Assembly (NCBI RefSeq): GCF_001885905.1
Contig: NZ_JXKM01000002.1
Span: forward strand, 362,258 to 426,257
Direction of reading: 5' to 3'
Length of the DNA: 64,000 nucleotides
Origin: Enterococcus devriesei
Lineage (GTDB): Bacteria > Bacillota > Bacilli > Lactobacillales > Enterococcaceae
Each line of letters begins with the position of its first letter. The stretch's first letter is position 1. Positions 59,937 through 64,000 of the stretch are shown piece after piece. The position numbers and the translations under genes are program-made. The notes beneath the pieces were generated by a model that was not told where the DNA came from, ran no database searches, and saw only the letters and a program-made list of their open reading frames with translations.

Positions 59937-60428
59937 TTATTTTTTAGGAGATGTGGCAGCATCTTCTCCTAATTGTAATTTCGTAAAATACTTACTTTCC
60001 AAATGGACTTGATGAGCACTAGCTCCGACTTGATCAATCAATTCGATCGCGTAAGGATCATTACGATAGTCCTTTAAATAATGAATCTTTTTGATGCCGG
60101 CTTGCAATAAGGCTTTAGTACAAGCCAAGCACGGAAAATGAGTCACATAAACCTCTGCTTGATCCGTCGGAATACCTAACTTCGCACATTGTAAAAGAGC
60201 GTTCATCTCAGCATGAATTGTCCGCAGACAGTGACCATCAACCACATAACAGCCTTCGTCCATACAGTGGACATCGCCGCTGACCGAACCATTATAGCCA
60301 CCCGCGATGATTCGTTTATCTCGTACGATCGTCGCTCCTACTTCCAGTCGTGTACAAGTACTTCTCAATGACAATAAAACGGCTTGCGCCATAAAATACT
60401 GATCCCAAGGGATTCTTTCGTTCGTCAA
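59937..60428 (-). CDS. comEB: ComEB, dCMP deaminase-family protein
   Basis: A 163-residue zinc deaminase. The catalytic motif IHAEMNAL (about 74-81) and the zinc ligands [10 protein letters not shown] (about 98-107) are intact, so it should deaminate deoxycytidylate to dUMP. It sits in the late competence operon in Bacillus, where it is dispensable for transformation. The start codon is TTG at 60428, with GAGGG about 8 nt upstream. It is 28 bp after comEA and almost adjacent to comEC. Confidence 0.93.
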   Translation of the reverse strand: MTNERIPWDQYFMAQAVLLSLRSTCTRLEVGATIVRDKRIIAGGYNGSVSGDVHCMDEGCYVVDGHCLRTIHAEMNALLQCAKLGIPTDQAEVYVTHFPCLACTKALLQAGIKKIHYLKDYRNDPYAIELIDQVGASAHQVHLESKYFTKLQLGEDAATSPKK

Positions 60429-60456
60429 ATTGTTCGCCCTCTCTTTTTATCTTTCC

Positions 60457-61071
60457 TTATATTGTAATCGAGTCTTTCAAATTTTCAAGCGTCTTTTCGC
60501 CGATTCCTGAGACCTTTGTCAAATCTTCTACCGCGCGAAAACTGCCATTTTCTTCGCGGTATTTGATAATGTCGGCCGCCTTCTTCTCACCGATTCCTGT
60601 TAGCTGCTGCAATTCAGTCAGATCTGCTGTATTGATATTGATTTTTTCTGCTGTTCCTGAGCTCGTCGTTGTATTGCTTTTTCCTTGAGACACTTCACCA
60701 ATCGCCGGAATAGCTTCACCGACTTTCGGCACGTAAATAATTTCTTGATCGGTTAATAATTTTGAGAAATTCACTTGATTCTGATCGGCCTCCGAGGTGA
60801 ATCCACCGGCTAAATCGATCGCATCCATCAAACGCATCCCTTGAGTGATCCGGTACATTCCAGTTTTTTTGACCGCTCCTTTGACATCCACATACCATTC
60901 TTGTTTAGTAGTGTTGGTCGTTTCTTGGAACGTGCTTTCTGAGGTGGAAAACAATTCCGGAGCAGTCGTTTCCTCAGCTGGTGTCCGTAGCAAAAAGAAT
61001 CCCATAAATAATCCAATAATAACGACAGGTATGCCAAGTAAGTAAGGATACTTTTTTAAGTAGTGCTTCAT
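60457..61071 (-). CDS. comEA: ComEA DNA receptor
   Basis: Membrane-anchored receptor that binds incoming double-stranded DNA. The 204-residue protein has an N-terminal anchor (about 10-28), a threonine/serine-rich linker, a SLBB domain (about 58-125; VKGAVKKTGMYRI) and two helix-hairpin-helix repeats at the C-terminus (NINTADLTELQQLTGIGEKKA and VEDLTKVSGIGEKTLENL). GGAGG lies before the ATG. It leads comEA-comEB-comEC. A terminator for sepM lies about 25 bp upstream, so its own promoter must be very close or overlap that hairpin; I see no clear one and no ComK/ComX box. Confidence 0.93.
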   Translation of the reverse strand: MKHYLKKYPYLLGIPVVIIGLFMGFFLLRTPAEETTAPELFSTSESTFQETTNTTKQEWYVDVKGAVKKTGMYRITQGMRLMDAIDLAGGFTSEADQNQVNFSKLLTDQEIIYVPKVGEAIPAIGEVSQGKSNTTTSSGTAEKININTADLTELQQLTGIGEKKAADIIKYREENGSFRAVEDLTKVSGIGEKTLENLKDSITI

Positions 61072-61097
61072 GATGACCTCCTTTTTATCAAAGTACG

Positions 61098-61130
61098 CAA
61101 AAAAAGTGTCAGACTGTTTTGCCTGGCACT
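61098..61130 (-). terminator. Terminator of the ylbF-sepM cluster
   Basis: AGTGTCAG (61105-61112) pairs with CTGGCACT (61123-61130), one wobble, followed by seven T on the minus strand. Confidence 0.8.
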
Positions 61131-61145
61131 CTTTCGTAAAAAAGG

Positions 61146-62188
61146 TTATTTCATTTTCGCTAAATAATCCAAAGCATCTTGCACTGTTTTAACAGGCACA
61201 ATCTTCATGTCGGTATCTAGCTTCTTAGCCGCTGCCTTGGCTTCTTCGTAATTTGATTTGATGCCTGGCTGCGCTTTTTCCATTTCTTTCGTGATTTCGT
61301 CGTTAGGAGCAAAGAAAATTTTATTGTCGCTGGCTGCTGCACTGGCAACTTTTTTATCGATCCCGCCGATTCGTCCAACTTCTCCATCTGGGCTGATCGT
61401 ACCAGTTCCAGCGATTTTCTCGCCATGACGTAGATCTTTTCCAGTCAATTGTTCATAGATTTCCAACGTGAACATTAACCCAGCAGATGGACCGCCAATA
61501 TTGCCAGCGTCAACTTTGACCTTGTCCTGTGAGTCGATCTCGGTATGATCCGTCAAGGTGATCCCAATACCAGGCTTCTTATCCGTCGGCAGCTTGATCA
61601 ATTTTTCTGTAGCTTCCTTGGTTTTACCGTCATGGACATAGGTTACTTTCATTTCTTGTCCAACCTTTTGCGATTTCACATATTTCATGAAATCTTCGCT
61701 GCTGGTAAAGGTTTTTCCATCTGCTTTAGTAACGGTATCGCCAACACTAATTTTATCTGCGAAATTAGAATTCTTTTCAACACCTAACACATAAACACCT
61801 TTATAAGTCATTTCATAAGGTTTATCTGCCAGTTTCAACGCTTGTTCGATGGCAAAATTTTGTGAAGTCTCCATATTGAATTTCTGGATTTGCATATATT
61901 CTGCGTCACTGGCCCCGCCGGTTAAATCATCAGCCGAAATAATCTCATGGAAGGGTTCAACTTTTGACTTCAAGGCCGTAAAGACCGTTGCTCGGCGAAT
62001 TCCCACCGAAGTCAGGCTGAAGGAGCCTTTATGTTCATCTTCTTTGCCGTTGACAGTAATCAATTCCTTCAAATTGATCGTGTCTCCCGGCTCCTCGATA
62101 TAATAAGGAATCGGCACGATTACGCAGGCAATTACTACCAATGCTAAAAATATTGCTACTAGACGTTTGACTAATTTATTGTTTTTCA

Positions 62189-62189
<1 letters not shown>
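61146..62189 (-). CDS. SepM/YlbL-type PDZ and Lon-like S16 protease
   Basis: A 347-residue membrane-anchored protease. Residues about 10-28 are the anchor, a PDZ domain spans about 125-200 (GVYVLGVEKNSNFADKI), and the C-terminal S16 domain holds the catalytic serine in GNIGGPSAGLMFTLE (about 228-242) with the lysine expected near 277-283 (GRIGGIDKKVASA). In streptococci SepM trims competence pheromone; Bacillus YlbL has other substrates. The start codon is GTG and shares one base with the coaD stop. Substrate here unknown. Confidence 0.9.
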
Positions 62190-63237
<1,048 letters not shown>

Positions 63238-63334
63238 GACTTACCTGCCTCTTTCTGCATTAAAAATTTGTTCTCTCTATTATCAAAGAAAAAGATGAAA
63301 AATGTTTGAACAAATCAGACATTTTTCACCTTAC

Positions 63335-63676
63335 TTAGACTGTTTCTGCTAATCGAATCTTTGTATTGGCTTCTACGACATCTAACTCATCGTCATCTTT
63401 CACTTGATAAGCGGCCTTTGTTCCGATTCGATCGGCGAAATTCATTTCGATATCTGGTCGGTACGAACGTTCGACTTGGCGTACAAAATGCAGTCCTTGC
63501 AGCTTTTCTTCCGTCTCTTCCACCAATTCTTCATTCACATACAAAACGACATACTTCATTTTACGTGAAACGAAATGGATCAAGCCAAAGCGTTTCAAGT
63601 TTTTTAATTGTTTAAGTGAATACACCCAAACAATGATTCCACGTCGTTTTTGCATCACAAATTCAGTATTATCCAT
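63335..63676 (-). CDS. ylbG: YlbG (DUF2129) family protein
   Basis: A 113-residue member of DUF2129. The core RRGIIVWVYSLKQLKNLKRFG, HFVSRKMKYVVLYVNEE and VRQVERSYRPDIEMNF segments match the family; its function is not known. AAGGGGA sits upstream of 63676, and a frame extending 18 codons further is rejected since it runs inside ylbF. It overlaps the ylbF stop by 8 bp. Its place before rsmD-coaD matches Bacillus. Confidence 0.9.
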   Translation of the reverse strand: MDNTEFVMQKRRGIIVWVYSLKQLKNLKRFGLIHFVSRKMKYVVLYVNEELVEETEEKLQGLHFVRQVERSYRPDIEMNFADRIGTKAAYQVKDDDELDVVEANTKIRLAETV

Positions 63677-64000
63677 GACAATTCCCCTTACAACTGCGAT
63701 TCTCTGTTTCAAAAAAAGGATTTCCTGCATCCACCTTGATCTCTAAAGAAATCGTCTGGGCTAACCGTTGCCCAATCTCATCTAATAACTGTTGAAAATC
63801 AGTTTCCGCCAGTCGATAGCTAGCGACTTTTTCATTTAGATCCAATGCTCGCTTACTTAGCCGAACTTTTCGCTGTTGCTGACGATAATCTGGTGCGTAT
63901 TCGCCGTATGCCGCGATTTGCTCAAACTTTTCTTTTTCCCGCTGAAAAACCTTTTTCAACTTTGCTACATCCTGGCAAGCATCCATTGCTTGCTTTGTCT
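63669..64000 (-). CDS. ylbF: YlbF/YmcA family protein, truncated by window edge
   Basis: Only the C-terminal ~110 residues are in the window; the N-terminus is to the right. The visible helical domain (EKFEQIAAYGEYAPDYR, KRALDLNEKVASYRLAETDFQ, and a late GNPFFE) matches Bacillus YlbF. In Bacillus YlbF acts with YmcA and YaaT on RNase Y and in competence, sporulation and biofilm. The full gene is typically 140-150 residues, so about 40 residues are missing only because of the cut. The C-terminus with two cysteines (SCKGNC) resembles the cluster-binding tail of YlbF. Confidence 0.88.
   Translation of the reverse strand, partial: TKQAMDACQDVAKLKKVFQREKEKFEQIAAYGEYAPDYRQQQRKVRLSKRALDLNEKVASYRLAETDFQQLLDEIGQRLAQTISLEIKVDAGNPFFETENRSCKGNCHG

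Overview
The window reads as a chromosomal segment of an Enterococcus or close relative (Firmicutes, Lactobacillales). The evidence is low G+C, Gram-positive promoters and strong GGAGG ribosome sites, an aro-tyrA-aroA-aroK-pheA-LCP(psr) gene order that I remember from enterococci, a low-affinity class B penicillin-binding protein of the PBP5/PBP4 type, and Bacillus/Enterococcus-type synteny at the right edge (ylbF-ylbG-rsmD-coaD-sepM). The species cannot be named from sequence reading alone. I saw no rRNA, tRNA, insertion sequence, CRISPR array or complete prophage.

Layout. 1-7.4 kb: an aromatic amino acid operon (aroF, aroB, aroC, tyrA, aroA, aroK, pheA), interrupted by a 158-bp tandem duplication between aroA and aroK. 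7.4-12.5 kb: an LCP wall-polymer ligase, DegV, and a two-gene unit ending in a fused AAA+/VWA protein. 12.5-14.4 kb (minus): a vitamin B6/HMP kinase with an ECF transporter S subunit and YwlG. 14.4-18.4 kb: an accessory-looking stretch (SDR oxidoreductase, GNAT, membrane-tethered Mrr nuclease, FusB-type EF-G-binding protein with an attenuator-like leader). 18.6-25.2 kb: an LtaS-family enzyme, a MutS2-like ATPase without Smr domain, a possible small RNA, and asnB. 25.4-29.3 kb: unknown proteins and a secreted DUF1002 protein. 29.3-38.1 kb: PBP, a guanylate kinase-like protein, a GNAT/sce7725-like/nuclease-like operon, a disulfide reductase, and an OpuC-type osmolyte ABC transporter. 38.2-41.8 kb: tiny membrane proteins, a SufT-like protein, YitT, YajQ. 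41.8-47.3 kb: a nuclease-helicase, a lone holin-like protein, an MBL hydrolase, a phosphatase, and uppP. 47.5-49.9 kb: a metal-exporting P-type ATPase behind a Fur/PerR-like box, and rpsT. 50-56.2 kb (minus): flavodoxin, NfnA, NfnB and pyruvate:flavodoxin oxidoreductase. 56.5-61.1 kb: holA and comEC-comEB-comEA. 61.1-64 kb: sepM, coaD, rsmD, ylbG and a partial ylbF.

How genes work together. The first operon runs from DAHP to chorismate (all steps except aroD and aroE) and on to the tyrosine and phenylalanine branches. The nfn/nifJ block forms a complete low-potential electron circuit: PFOR reduces flavodoxin, and NfnAB couples it to NAD(P)H. It sits between rpsT and holA, which are neighbours in Bacillus, so it looks inserted.

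The observations I rate highest are the fusB-type gene with its leader ORF and competing hairpins, the promoter-plus-terminator pair that outlines a ~175-nt RNA downstream of asnB, the PFOR/Nfn/flavodoxin island, and the 158-bp duplicated structured element inside the aro operon.
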